Part shown: piece by piece, positions 45,068-54,500 of the stretch
Layout: each line of letters starts with the position of its first letter
Position numbering within the stretch: position 1 is the stretch's first letter
Assembly (NCBI RefSeq): GCF_012927345.1
Contig: NZ_JABBGJ010000008.1
Location: forward strand, 62,001-126,000
Direction of reading: 5' to 3'
Source of the DNA: Paraburkholderia polaris
GTDB lineage: Bacteria; Pseudomonadota; Gammaproteobacteria; Burkholderiales; Burkholderiaceae
Length of the DNA: 64,000 nt
Notes under the pieces: model-generated
Told to the model about the DNA's origin: nothing
The model's input: only the letters and a program-made list of their open reading frames with translations
Database searches by the model: none
Position numbers and translations under genes: made by a program

Positions 45068-46237
45068 TTACGCCTTGCCCGAAGCGGCCGCGACGACCTT
45101 CTGAGCCGCTTCTTCCATGCTGTCTGCCGCAATGATCGGCAGGCCGGATTCAGCGAGCATCTTCTTGCCCAGGTCTTCGTTCGTGCCCTTCATGCGGACC
45201 ACGAGCGGCACCTTCAGCGACACGGCCTTCGACGCCGCGATCACGCCTTCCGCGATCACGTCGCAGCGCATGATGCCGCCGAAAATGTTGACCAGAATCG
45301 CGGTCAGGTTCGGGTTCTTCAGCATGATCTTGAACGCTTCCGTGACCTTCTCGGTCGTGGCGCCACCGCCCACGTCCAGGAAGTTCGCCGGTTCGCCGCC
45401 GAACAGCTTGATGGTGTCCATCGTTGCCATTGCGAGGCCAGCGCCGTTCACGAGGCAGCCGATGTTGCCGTCGAGCGAGATGTAGGCGAGGTCGAACTTC
45501 GATGCTTCGACTTCAGCCGGATCTTCTTCGTCCAGATCGCGATACGCGACGATTTCCGGGTGACGGAACAGTGCGTTCGAATCGAAGTTGAATTTCGCGT
45601 CCAACGCGATGACCTTGCCGTCGCCGGTCAGGATCAGCGGGTTGATTTCGGCCAGCGATGCGTCGGTTTCCCAGAATGCCTTGTACAGGCCTTGCAGGAT
45701 CGCGCGCGCTTGCGGCAGCGAAGCGGCGGGCACGCCGATCTTCGTTGCGAGCTCGTCGGCTTCCGAATCTTTCAGACCGGTCGACGGGTCGACGGCGATC
45801 TTGTGGATCAGCTCAGGCGTCTTTTCCGCGACTTCTTCGACGTCCATGCCGCCTTCGCTCGATGCCATCACGACAATCTTCTGCGAAACGCGATCGATCA
45901 CCAGGCCGATATACAGTTCCTTCTTGATGTCAGCGCCTTCTTCGATCAGCAGGCGATTCACCTTCTGGCCTTCCGGACCGGTCTGGTGCGTGACGAGCTG
46001 CATGCCGAGGATCTGTTCCGAATACTCGCGAACCTGTTCCAGCGACTTGGCGACCTTCACGCCACCGCCCTTGCCACGGCCACCCGCGTGGATCTGAGCC
46101 TTCACGACCCATACCGGGCCGCCGAGCTCTTCCGCGGCCTTGACCGCATCATCCACCGAGAAGACCGGCTTGCCGCGCGGTACCGCGACGCCGAATTTCC
46201 GCAGGATTTCCTTACCCTGGTACTCGTGAATCTTCAT
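45068..46237 (-). CDS. sucC: Succinyl-CoA synthetase beta subunit
   Basis: This 389-residue ATP-grasp subunit pairs with SucD for substrate-level phosphorylation in the TCA cycle. [35 protein letters not shown] and [18 protein letters not shown] are canonical. Its ATG overlaps the stop of the upstream DUF2889 gene by four bases, so that gene and sucCD form one operon. Confidence 0.97.
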   Translation of the reverse strand: MKIHEYQGKEILRKFGVAVPRGKPVFSVDDAVKAAEELGGPVWVVKAQIHAGGRGKGGGVKVAKSLEQVREYSEQILGMQLVTHQTGPEGQKVNRLLIEEGADIKKELYIGLVIDRVSQKIVVMASSEGGMDVEEVAEKTPELIHKIAVDPSTGLKDSEADELATKIGVPAASLPQARAILQGLYKAFWETDASLAEINPLILTGDGKVIALDAKFNFDSNALFRHPEIVAYRDLDEEDPAEVEASKFDLAYISLDGNIGCLVNGAGLAMATMDTIKLFGGEPANFLDVGGGATTEKVTEAFKIMLKNPNLTAILVNIFGGIMRCDVIAEGVIAASKAVSLKVPLVVRMKGTNEDLGKKMLAESGLPIIAADSMEEAAQKVVAAASGKA

Positions 46238-46983
46238 GCGTGATTCCCTTCAGTCTGAGAGTTGGATTGAACTTCGTTTCCGCTGCCGTCGTTCATGCCG
46301 GACGCGTTGCCGCCCTCACCTGTCTGGCGGGCTGCCCCGTCGCCTGACGATGCCGCACGATCCGCCTGATACGGAGCGCGGCCATACCAGCGCGGATAAA
46401 ACTGTTGCACCGCCTCGCCGTTGAAACGCAGCGCGTGGCAGCGTCCCAGCTGGAATGGCGGTTTGTTGTTGGAATGCTCGTCTGTGCTGTCTGGGCTTCT
46501 GGCCTGCTCGGTCCCGGAACTCGCCGCTGCGCCCGGCGTGCCTTCATTGGTGTTCCACACGTCACCGGCGAACGCCTGGATTGCGGCGGTCGGCAAAATC
46601 GCACATAGCTCAGTGAGATGCGTGCAACCCACCGTGCCGCCCAGCAAACGGGCAGCTTCGCGACGGAAGTTGTGACGGAGATTGAGCCCGATGAGGGCAC
46701 GGTAGGCGGGATTGCTGGCTTGGCACAACCCTGGATAGGGCACCCAGTCGGACGACGCTTCGGCGTCGACGACGTTGAGCTTGCGATCGATGGTGATGCG
46801 AAGCCAGAGTTCATGGATCGGCTGACCATTGGGCCGGACGCCCGACGCAAGCACCACATCGCGCGGTTTTTCGTCGGTCAAGCACGCTTCCACATCCCAC
46901 AGGCCATCGGCTCGCTCATAGGCTTCCGCTCTGATTGCGCGACGATGGCGCAACTGACGGGATACTGGCGGGGAGAGCGGCAT
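46234..46983 (-). CDS. DUF2889 domain protein
   Basis: This 249-residue protein is of the DUF2889 family: residues about 1-130 contain [23 protein letters not shown] then [19 protein letters not shown] and [20 protein letters not shown]. The C-terminal half is low-complexity (Asn/Gly/Ser/Gln-rich) and probably disordered. It lies directly upstream of sucC with a four-base overlap. Function is unknown, but the family often sits by acyl-CoA genes. Confidence 0.85.
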   Translation of the reverse strand: MPLSPPVSRQLRHRRAIRAEAYERADGLWDVEACLTDEKPRDVVLASGVRPNGQPIHELWLRITIDRKLNVVDAEASSDWVPYPGLCQASNPAYRALIGLNLRHNFRREAARLLGGTVGCTHLTELCAILPTAAIQAFAGDVWNTNEGTPGAAASSGTEQARSPDSTDEHSNNKPPFQLGRCHALRFNGEAVQQFYPRWYGRAPYQADRAASSGDGAARQTGEGGNASGMNDGSGNEVQSNSQTEGNHA

Positions 46984-47160
46984 GCGGGAAGGAAAGGCCG
47001 GATTGGAAAACCCCTGAATTTTAGCATACTGGGTATTTGAGACAGGTCGGAATGCGCAGGGCCGCCCGGCGGGCCGGGGAGCGCGGCAGACGCTATCTCA
47101 AAGCAAAGGCGTGGCGGCGAAGCACGGGGGTTTTTGCGCCGGGGCCAGCGCGGTACCCAG

Positions 47161-48120
47161 CTAGTCGCCGCTCCACTCCTCGTCGATACCTTTGAGAATT
47201 TTGCCGATCGTGGCGCCCGAGAAACCGCGCGATGCCAGAAAGCGCGCCTGCTTGGCCCGCTCGGCGGCGGTTTCGGGAAGCCGGCCGAATTTCTTCTGCC
47301 AGACGGTTTGCGCGCGCGCGAGTTCGGTTTCGCGCAGTTGCGCACTGGCTTCTTCGACCAGCGTTTGGTCCACCGCGTGCTGCTTCAATTCGCCGACGAT
47401 CCGGCTCGCGCCCAGCCGCGACGAGCGCCGATGGATCAGGCTTTCAGCAAAGCGCGAATCGGACAGCCAGTTTTCGGCTTCCAGCGAATCGAGCAAGGTA
47501 TCGAGCGAATCGGTTTCTTCGACGAACGGCTTCAGCTTGCGCGCCAGTTCGGAGCGGCTGTATTCACGCCGGGACAAATAGCCGAGTGCACGTCCTTTTA
47601 GCGAACGGGTTGGGCGCTGGGATTTTTTTTCATCGTCCTGCTCTGGCTTCGCCTCGCCGGGTGCGCGGCGCGAGCGGGTATAGGTGGTTTCGGACGGGTC
47701 CGCTGCAGCTTGCGCAGAAGAATCAGACTGCGGCTGACGACCCTCGGCGCGATCGTGCGCATCGAACGACTCGAAGGGATCGGCGTCGCCGGCTGCGGCA
47801 AAGGGATCGGGATCTGATGCGTATGAGCGCCGGGTGGCGGAGTTGCCCGCCGGATAACGTGGCGCACGTGAGGTGGAACGCCCGAAAGAGCTTCCAGAAG
47901 ACTTGCCGAACGAACTGCCGGACGAACGACCGGTCGAGCTGTCGGACGAATTCCCCGACGACCGCCCAAACGATCGGGTGGACCGGGAAGTCGTTGAGGA
48001 AGAAGGTGACGACGAAGAGGATGACGACGACTCGAACGAATCGTCGTCACTGTCACGCGGGCCGTCCGCGTTGCGTCCAGCGTTGGCAGCATTGGGTTGC
48101 GGCCGGCCCTTGCGTATCAC
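47161..48120 (-). CDS. recX: RecX regulator with long serine-rich N-terminal extension
   Basis: This 319-residue protein has a RecX domain only in its C-terminal half (about residues 165-319; RALGYLSRREYSRSELARKL, VEETDSLDTLLDSLEAENWLSDSRFAES, FLASRGFSGATIGKILKG), where it modulates RecA filaments. The first about 160 residues are an Ser/Arg/Gly/Asp-rich, probably disordered region with runs of eight Ser and repeated GRSSGSSFG units. Typical RecX is about 150-170 residues. The gene starts 7 bp after recA and is very likely co-transcribed with it under LexA control. Part of the extension might be non-coding if a later start is used. Confidence 0.88.
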   Translation of the reverse strand: MIRKGRPQPNAANAGRNADGPRDSDDDSFESSSSSSSSPSSSTTSRSTRSFGRSSGNSSDSSTGRSSGSSFGKSSGSSFGRSTSRAPRYPAGNSATRRSYASDPDPFAAAGDADPFESFDAHDRAEGRQPQSDSSAQAAADPSETTYTRSRRAPGEAKPEQDDEKKSQRPTRSLKGRALGYLSRREYSRSELARKLKPFVEETDSLDTLLDSLEAENWLSDSRFAESLIHRRSSRLGASRIVGELKQHAVDQTLVEEASAQLRETELARAQTVWQKKFGRLPETAAERAKQARFLASRGFSGATIGKILKGIDEEWSGD

Positions 48121-48127
48121 GTGCTGG

Positions 48128-49204
48128 TTACTCTTCTTCGCCTGCGACTTCGGCGCTTACGCCCGTCGCCGCTTCAGCCATGGCATTTACGCCCAGCGAT
48201 TCACGGATACGGTTTTCGATCTCACGGGCGATGTCCGGATTTTCGCGCAGGAATTCGCGCGCGTTGTCCTTACCCTGACCGATCCGTTCGCCGTTGTAGC
48301 TGTACCAGGCGCCGGCCTTATCGACGATCTTCGCCTGCACGCCGAGGTCGATGACTTCGCCCTGACGGGAAATACCTTCCCCGTACAGAATGTCGAAAAT
48401 CGCTTCACGGAACGGCGGCGCAACCTTGTTCTTCACCACCTTCACGCGCGTTTCGTTACCGATCACTTCGTCGTTCTTCTTGATCGAACCGATCCGGCGA
48501 ATGTCCAGACGCACCGACGCGTAAAACTTCAGCGCGTTACCACCCGTGGTGGTTTCCGGGTTGCCGAACATCACACCGATCTTCATACGGATCTGGTTGA
48601 TGAAGATCACGAGGCAGTTCGTGCGCTTGATCGTGCCGGTAAGCTTACGCAGCGCTTGCGACATCAGACGCGCTTGCAGACCCGGCAGCGAGTCGCCCAT
48701 TTCGCCTTCGATTTCAGCCTTCGGCACGAGTGCCGCCACCGAGTCGATCACGATCATGTCGATCGAGCCTGAGCGCACCAGTGCGTCGGCGATTTCGAGC
48801 GCCTGTTCGCCGGTATCCGGCTGTGAAACCAGCAGGTCGTTTACGTTCACACCGAGCTTGCGCGCGTACTGAATGTCCAGCGCATGTTCCGCGTCGATAA
48901 ACGCTGCCGTGCCGCCGAGCTTCTGCATTTCGGCGACGACCTGCAGCGTTAGCGTGGTTTTACCGGACGACTCCGGACCATAAATTTCGACCACCCGGCC
49001 ACGCGGCAAACCGCCGACGCCCAGCGCGATATCGAGGCCGAGCGATCCGGTTGAGACCACCTGGATGTCTTCGACCGCCTCACCTGCGCCGAGCCGCATG
49101 ACCGACCCTTTGCCGAACTGCTTTTCGATCTGCGCGAGCGCGGCAGCGAGTGCCTTGCCCTTTTCAGCAGTCAGTCCAGCCGAGCCTTTCTTGCTTTCTT
49201 CCAT
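48128..49204 (-). CDS. recA: RecA recombinase
   Basis: This 358-residue ATP-dependent recombinase and SOS co-protease has Walker [10 protein letters not shown] at residues 76-84, Walker [11 protein letters not shown], the L2 region [20 protein letters not shown] and a C-terminal acidic tail (AGEEE). The start at 49204 ([10 protein letters not shown]) is the normal one. It leads the recA-recX operon and has a LexA box overlapping its promoter. Confidence 0.98.
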   Translation of the reverse strand: MEESKKGSAGLTAEKGKALAAALAQIEKQFGKGSVMRLGAGEAVEDIQVVSTGSLGLDIALGVGGLPRGRVVEIYGPESSGKTTLTLQVVAEMQKLGGTAAFIDAEHALDIQYARKLGVNVNDLLVSQPDTGEQALEIADALVRSGSIDMIVIDSVAALVPKAEIEGEMGDSLPGLQARLMSQALRKLTGTIKRTNCLVIFINQIRMKIGVMFGNPETTTGGNALKFYASVRLDIRRIGSIKKNDEVIGNETRVKVVKNKVAPPFREAIFDILYGEGISRQGEVIDLGVQAKIVDKAGAWYSYNGERIGQGKDNAREFLRENPDIAREIENRIRESLGVNAMAEAATGVSAEVAGEEE

Positions 49205-49296
49205 GAATCGTCCTTTGCTATGATGAACGGCGTCTGAGGCAGATGTGCGGCCCGCCTTTTCAAGATTCTTGAAGGACAGCACACGAAACTCAGACA

Positions 49297-49312
49297 CTGT
49301 ATAAAAAAACAG
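49297..49312. promoter_or_regulatory. LexA (SOS) box in the recA promoter
   Basis: CTGT-N8-ACAG, reading CTGTTTTTTTATACAG on the minus strand, matches the SOS consensus exactly in its ends and overlaps the likely -10 (TATACA). The TTGCCA 16 bp upstream is a plausible -35. It sits 93 bp upstream of the recA start. Confidence 0.85.
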
Positions 49313-49447
49313 TAGTTTTGGCAAGCGCGATTCTCATGCGAACGCGCATTTTTACCGTCGCGCCGCCCAACTACCCACAATAATTTTCGGAGACCGCTGT
49401 GCGCCAGGGGACACCCCACGGTGCCGGCAAGGCCAGGTTGGCGCACC

Positions 49448-50236
49448 ATGCGAATTCTGATTGCCGAAGACGACAGCATACTCGCGGACGGTCTGGTTCG
49501 ATCACTCCGCCAATCGGCCTATGCCGTCGATCATGTGAAGAACGGCGTCGAGGCCGACACCGCCCTGTCGATGCAAACTTTCGACCTGCTGATCCTCGAC
49601 CTGGGCCTGCCGCGCATGTCCGGGCTCGAGGTGCTGCGCCGCCTGCGCGCCCGTAATTCGAACGTGCCGGTGCTAATTCTCACCGCCGCGGACAGCGTCG
49701 ACGAACGCGTCAAAGGTCTCGACCTCGGCGCCGACGATTACATGGCCAAACCCTTCGCACTTAACGAGCTTGAGGCGCGCGTGCGCGCGCTGACCCGGCG
49801 CGGCGCGGGCGGCGGCCCGACGGTGGTGCGGCACGGTTCGCTGTCGTTCGATCAGGTCGGCCGGATCGCCTATGTCAATGAGCAGGTGATCGACCTGTCG
49901 GCACGCGAACTCGGTTTGCTCGAAGTCCTGCTGCAACGGATCGGGCGGCTGGTATCGAAGGAGCAGCTCGTCGACCATCTGTGCGAATGGGGCGAGGAAG
50001 TCAGCAATAACGCGATCGAAGTCTACGTACACCGGCTGCGCAAGAAGATCGAGCCGAGCGGCGTGCGCATCATCACCGTGCGGGGCCTCGGGTACTGCCT
50101 CGAGAAAGCCGCCCTGCCCGCGAACACGAACGTGAATGTGAGCGCCAACGCGCCCACGCCGCATGCTCCCGCTGAGCCCGAACCGCCGGCATCGCCCCCG
50201 TCGGCCGCGATGCCGGCGAGCCATCACTACAAATAG
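49448..50236 (+). CDS. OmpR-family response regulator (TctD/QseB type)
   Basis: This 262-residue response regulator has a receiver domain with phospho-acceptor Asp51 (LLILDLGLPRMSG) and a winged helix (NNAIEVYVHRLRKKIEPSGV). A 35-residue Pro/Ala-rich tail follows the DNA-binding domain. The start at 49448 (MRILIAEDDS) is the family one. It is followed 9 bp later by its kinase and is divergent from recA. Subfamily resemblance is to TctD, which controls tricarboxylate transport. Confidence 0.92.
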   Translation: MRILIAEDDSILADGLVRSLRQSAYAVDHVKNGVEADTALSMQTFDLLILDLGLPRMSGLEVLRRLRARNSNVPVLILTAADSVDERVKGLDLGADDYMAKPFALNELEARVRALTRRGAGGGPTVVRHGSLSFDQVGRIAYVNEQVIDLSARELGLLEVLLQRIGRLVSKEQLVDHLCEWGEEVSNNAIEVYVHRLRKKIEPSGVRIITVRGLGYCLEKAALPANTNVNVSANAPTPHAPAEPEPPASPPSAAMPASHHYK

Positions 50237-50245
50237 AGGACGCCC

Positions 50246-51784
50246 ATGTCCGCACGCGCAGACCGCGCCACGGCGCACGCGGCGGACCTCGACGAGGCAC
50301 GCGACGAGCGCTACGCCAATCCGTTCGCCCCGCCCGACGAAACCGAAGCCGCCGCCGAAGCACGCCCGCGCTCGCTGTTCGGCGAGATTCTCGACTGGAT
50401 GCTGGCGCCGCTGCTGCTGCTTTGGCCGATGAGCCTCGCGGTCACCTACCTGGTCGCCAAGTCGATCGCCAACGGCCCGTTCGACCGCGCGCTCGAAACC
50501 GACGCCTACGTGCTCGCCCGCCAGATCCATCCGATCAACGGCGTGGCGGAGCTATCGCTACCCGACTCCACCCGCGACTTTCTGCGCGCCGACAACGTCG
50601 ACAGCGTGTTCTATCAGGTGCTTGGCACGCGCGGCGAACTGGTCGGCGGCGAGCGCGACATGCCGCTGCCGCACGAGGAAGACCGGCCACCGCCGGGTCT
50701 CGTCGAATTCCGCGACGACGTGCTGCGCGGCAACGATATCCGCGTCGCCTATACGACCGTCGAATTTCCGCAAACCCCCGGCGCTCAGCCGGTGCTGGTG
50801 CAGGTCGCCGAGACGCTCGACAAACGCAGCCAGCTTGCCAACGACATCATCAAAGGCGTGATCCTGCCGCAGTTCGTCATCCTGCCGTTGGCGATCCTGC
50901 TGGTGTGGTTCGGCCTGTCGCGCGGACTTGCGCCGCTGCATGCCCTGCAGGCGCACATTCGCGCGCGCCGCCCGGACGATCTGTCGCCGCTCGAAGCGCG
51001 CCGCGCGCCGCCGGAAATCGAGCCGCTGGTGACGTCTTTCAACGATCTGCTGACGCGTCTCGCACAGAACATGGAGTTGCAGAAGCGCTTTATCGCCGAC
51101 GCCGCCCATCAGATGAAAACGCCGCTTGCCGGTCTGCGCACCCAGGCTGAGCTTGCGCTGCGCCAGGACGCCTCCGCGGAAGTCCACCGCTCGCTCGAAC
51201 AGATCGCCACCAGTTCGGAGCATGCGGCGCGTCTCGTCACCCAGCTGCTGGCGCTGGCGCGCGCGGAAAACCGCATGTCCGGGCAAATTTTCACGCCCGT
51301 CGAGGTGACGGAGATGGCGCGTCATGCCGTGCGCGACTGGGTCCAGGCCGCGCTCGCCAAGCAGATGGACCTCGGCTACGAAGCCCCCGAAGAGCCGGTC
51401 GAAGTCGACGGCAACCCGGTCATGCTGCGGGAAATGTTGTCGAATCTGATCGACAACGCGATCCGCTACACGCCGCCCGGTGGGCGCATCACCGTGCGGG
51501 TACGGCACGACGTAACGGCGCGGCGCGTGCATCTGGAAGTGGAAGACACCGGGCTCGGCATTCCGGTGGCCGAGCGCTCGCGAGTGGTCGAGCGTTTTTA
51601 CCGGATTCTCGGCCGTGAAGGCGACGGCAGCGGCCTTGGGCTCGCGATCGTCCGCGAGATCGCAACGATGCACGGCGGGGAGATGACGATCGACGACAAC
51701 GTCTATCAAACCACCCCGCGGCTTGCCGGCACGCTCGTGCGTGTCAGCTTGCAAGTGCTCGAACGGGCACAGGACTTACCCTAG
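50246..51784 (+). CDS. Sensor histidine kinase (TctE type)
   Basis: This 512-residue kinase has two membrane helices (about 52-72 and 205-225) enclosing a 2CSK_N-type periplasmic sensor, a short HAMP, the H-box DAAHQMKTPLAGL with His288, and ATP-binding motifs NLIDNAIRYTPPGG, DTGLGIPVAERSRVV and GSGLGLAIVREI. The N-terminal 45 residues are a hydrophilic, Ala/Glu-rich leader. It pairs with the adjacent regulator. The downstream MHS transporter is a plausible target, as TctDE-like systems often control a substrate carrier. Confidence 0.92.
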   Translation: MSARADRATAHAADLDEARDERYANPFAPPDETEAAAEARPRSLFGEILDWMLAPLLLLWPMSLAVTYLVAKSIANGPFDRALETDAYVLARQIHPINGVAELSLPDSTRDFLRADNVDSVFYQVLGTRGELVGGERDMPLPHEEDRPPPGLVEFRDDVLRGNDIRVAYTTVEFPQTPGAQPVLVQVAETLDKRSQLANDIIKGVILPQFVILPLAILLVWFGLSRGLAPLHALQAHIRARRPDDLSPLEARRAPPEIEPLVTSFNDLLTRLAQNMELQKRFIADAAHQMKTPLAGLRTQAELALRQDASAEVHRSLEQIATSSEHAARLVTQLLALARAENRMSGQIFTPVEVTEMARHAVRDWVQAALAKQMDLGYEAPEEPVEVDGNPVMLREMLSNLIDNAIRYTPPGGRITVRVRHDVTARRVHLEVEDTGLGIPVAERSRVVERFYRILGREGDGSGLGLAIVREIATMHGGEMTIDDNVYQTTPRLAGTLVRVSLQVLERAQDLP

Positions 51785-51839
51785 GAGCGTACAGATCCAC
51801 GCATCCAGCGACGCCATATTGAGATGATTTAGACAAACT

Positions 51840-51855
51840 TTACAAGAACTTGTAA
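51840..51855. promoter_or_regulatory. Inverted repeat upstream of the MHS transporter
   Basis: TTACAAG-AA-CTTGTAA is a perfect 7-bp inverted repeat, 160 bp upstream of the transporter start and 56 bp past the kinase stop. It could be a regulator site for the TctD-type protein; this is inferred. Confidence 0.4.
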
Positions 51856-52014
51856 GCTATTTGGCGTTTGTTGATGGAATTTTCCCTCACGCGCCTGTAA
51901 CTGCCACTTCACCCCTCCACGTCAGTACGCCGTAAGTTTCCACTCCAATAATCGGTTCCACGGGAACGCCTTTGCCGGCGGACTGCGTACACATATCAAT
52001 ATTGGAGACGACAT

Positions 52015-53673
52015 ATGGCTACCGTTGGCGGGCAAATCTCGCACGTGCCGATGACGCACGAAGAGAAGCGGGTGATCTTCGCATCGTCGCTAGGTACAGT
52101 TTTCGAGTGGTACGACTTCTTCCTGGCCGGTTCACTCGCGGTCTTTATCAGCAAGAGCTTCTTCTCCGGCGTCAATCCGACGGCCGCCTTCATCTTCACG
52201 CTCCTCAGCTTCGCCGCGGGTTTCGCCGTGCGGCCATTCGGCGCGATCGTATTCGGGCGCCTCGGCGATATGGTTGGGCGCAAGTACACCTTCCTCGTGA
52301 CGATCATGATCATGGGCCTGTCGACCTTCCTGGTCGGCTTCCTGCCGGGCTATGCGTCGATCGGCATTGCGTCGCCGGTGATCTTCGTCGCGATGCGCAT
52401 GCTGCAGGGCCTCGCGCTCGGCGGCGAATACGGCGGCGCCGCTACTTACGTCGCCGAACACGCGCCGGCGGGACGCCGCGGCTTCTACACCTCGTGGATC
52501 CAGGCGACCGCCACGCTCGGCCTGTTTCTCTCGCTGCTGGTGATTCTCGGCGTGCGCACGGCGCTGGGCGAAGACGCGTTCGGCGTCTGGGGCTGGCGCA
52601 TTCCGTTCGTCGCGTCCATCATTCTGCTGGCCGTGTCGGTGTGGATTCGTCTGCAACTGCACGAATCGCCGGTGTTCGAGCGCATCAAGGCCGAAGGCAA
52701 GACCTCCAAGAGGCCGCTGACGGAAGCGTTCGCCGAATGGAAGAACCTGAAGATCGTGATTCTGGCGCTGGTGGGCCTGACCGCCGGCCAGGCCGTAGTC
52801 TGGTACACGGGCCAGTTCTACACCCTCTTCTTCCTCACGCAGACGATGAAGGTGGACGGCAGCAGCGCCAACATCATGATCGCGATCGCGCTCCTGATCG
52901 GCACGCCGTTCTTCCTGTTCTTCGGCTCGCTCTCGGATCGCATCGGCCGTAAGCCGATCATCATGGCCGGCCTGCTGATCGCCGCGTGCACGTATTTCCC
53001 GCTGTTCAAGGCGCTCGCGCACTACACCAACCCGGCGCTGGAAGCCGCAAGCGCGAAGGCGCCGATCGTCGTGATCGCGAATCCTGACGAGTGCTCGTTC
53101 CAGTTCAACCCGGTGGGCACGTCGAAGTTCACGAGTTCGTGCGACATCGCCAAGGCCGCGCTGTCGAAGGCCGGCCTGAACTACGAGAACGTCGCGGCGC
53201 CGGCGGGCACGCTGGCGGAGATCAAGGTGGGCGATACGGTCGTCAACACGTATGACGGCAAGGCCGCCGACGCCAAGGATCAGGGCAAGGCGTTCGACAA
53301 GACCATCGCGTCGACGCTGAAAGCCGCCGGCTACCCGGCAAAAGCCGATCCGTCGCAGATCAACTGGCCAATGGCCGTGGTGATCCTGACGATCATGATG
53401 ATCTACGTGACGATGGTCTACGGTCCGATCGCGGCCATGCTGGTGGAGATGTTCCCGACGCGGATCCGCTATACCTCGATGTCGCTGCCGTATCACATCG
53501 GCAATGGCTGGTTCGGCGGCTTCCTGCCGGCGACCGCGTTCGCGATCGTCGCGGCGAAGGGCAACATCTTTTCGGGGCTGTGGTATCCGATCGTGATCGC
53601 GGTCGCCACGTTCGTGATCGGCATGCTGTTCATCAGGGAAACCAAGGACTCGGATATCTACGCGAAGGACTGA
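52015..53673 (+). CDS. MHS-family MFS transporter with large extramembrane insert
   Basis: This 552-residue metabolite:H+ symporter has 12 predicted helices. The MHS signature GRLGDMVGRKYTF and RMLQGLALGGEYGGAATYVAE are clear, and GSLSDRIGRKPIIM marks the repeated motif. A hydrophilic insert of about 110 residues (about 345-460), with a Cys pair (DECSFQFN and SSCDIA), interrupts the usual ninth-to-tenth helix loop and makes the protein about 100 residues longer than typical MHS members. Substrates in this family include alpha-ketoglutarate, citrate, shikimate and proline/betaine. The actual one is unknown. Confidence 0.88.
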   Translation: MATVGGQISHVPMTHEEKRVIFASSLGTVFEWYDFFLAGSLAVFISKSFFSGVNPTAAFIFTLLSFAAGFAVRPFGAIVFGRLGDMVGRKYTFLVTIMIMGLSTFLVGFLPGYASIGIASPVIFVAMRMLQGLALGGEYGGAATYVAEHAPAGRRGFYTSWIQATATLGLFLSLLVILGVRTALGEDAFGVWGWRIPFVASIILLAVSVWIRLQLHESPVFERIKAEGKTSKRPLTEAFAEWKNLKIVILALVGLTAGQAVVWYTGQFYTLFFLTQTMKVDGSSANIMIAIALLIGTPFFLFFGSLSDRIGRKPIIMAGLLIAACTYFPLFKALAHYTNPALEAASAKAPIVVIANPDECSFQFNPVGTSKFTSSCDIAKAALSKAGLNYENVAAPAGTLAEIKVGDTVVNTYDGKAADAKDQGKAFDKTIASTLKAAGYPAKADPSQINWPMAVVILTIMMIYVTMVYGPIAAMLVEMFPTRIRYTSMSLPYHIGNGWFGGFLPATAFAIVAAKGNIFSGLWYPIVIAVATFVIGMLFIRETKDSDIYAKD

Positions 53674-53718
53674 AACGCCTGACGGACGGGGCAATTTAAA
53701 AAAGTTGTGCAGTGGGGG

Positions 53719-53747
53719 TTGACAGCCCCCGGCCCTATCCTCATAAT
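53719..53747 (+). promoter_or_regulatory. Sigma-70 promoter of the tRNA gene
   Basis: TTGACA, 17 bp spacer, CATAAT, ending 12 bp before the tRNA 5' end. Confidence 0.8.
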
Positions 53748-53759
53748 CTCGCTTCTTTC

Positions 53760-53836
<77 letters not shown>

Positions 53837-53844
53837 GTTGCAAG

Positions 53845-53883
53845 AAAAAGCCGCTGATCCACAAGGTCAGCGGCTTTTTTGTT
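53845..53883 (+). terminator. Terminator after the tRNA gene
   Basis: AAAAAGCCGCTGA, loop, TCAGCGGCTTTTTT; perfect 12-13-bp arms with a T-run. Confidence 0.85.
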
Positions 53884-53920
53884 TTGGCTTTCCAAACAGC
53901 AACTTCAAGGAGGTTTCTTG

Positions 53921-54271
53921 ATGACGTTCCGTACCGCCGCGCTTGCCGTGGTCACCGCATCCATCGCGCTTTTCACCGCCGCATCAGCGCTCACCACCAA
54001 CGCCCAAACGACGCCCGACAGTCAGTGGCGCGCCAGTCCGATCACGCTTTCGACGTTGCTTCAGGACGGCTACAAAATCGTCGCCGTAGTGAATGACGCA
54101 CGCGGCAATGCCACCCCGGCCGATACGATTTTCGTTCAGCGCGATCAGAGCGCCTTCAAATGCATCGACCCGCAGCAACCCGACGCGAAAGCGAAAACGC
54201 CGGCCGCGCCGCCTGCCTGCTTCGAACTGGTTCAGCCGTCGGGCGCGGCTGCGGCCTCTGAGGCCAAGTAG
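53921..54271 (+). CDS. Small secreted protein of unknown function
   Basis: This 116-residue protein has a Sec signal (MTFRTAALAVVTASIALFTA, cleavage near residue 29) and a mature part of about 88 residues with a single Cys pair (FKCIDPQQ and PACFELV). A strong AAGGAGG precedes the ATG at 53921. No domain is recognised. The 229 bp downstream, to the phospholipase stop, hold only the terminator listed separately. Confidence 0.7.
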   Translation: MTFRTAALAVVTASIALFTAASALTTNAQTTPDSQWRASPITLSTLLQDGYKIVAVVNDARGNATPADTIFVQRDQSAFKCIDPQQPDAKAKTPAAPPACFELVQPSGAAAASEAK

Positions 54272-54425
54272 TCGCGCGTTCATAGCGGCTGGGCTCCGCT
54301 CGCTCGTGGGCGTAGCCGGCTACACACTCGTCGCACAACACGGCGATAAAGCTCACTCGCGTACGCAACCGGCCTCATGCGTAGCAAGCGTCAACAGATT
54401 TAGCCACGACCCGGCAGACCAGCCA

Positions 54426-54455
54426 TAAAAAAAGGAGTCAGCCGAAGCTGACTCC
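54426..54455 (-). terminator. Terminator after the phospholipase C gene
   Basis: On the minus strand GGAGTCAGC, loop TTCG, GCTGACTCC followed by seven T. Perfect 9-bp stem. Confidence 0.88.
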
Positions 54456-54500
54456 ATCAAATGCCACTCCTCGCGCATTCAGCACGACACTGCTCTTGCT

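Noticed and set aside
45005..46243. Plus-strand ORF across sucC
   Set aside because: Antisense shadow of a canonical SucC.
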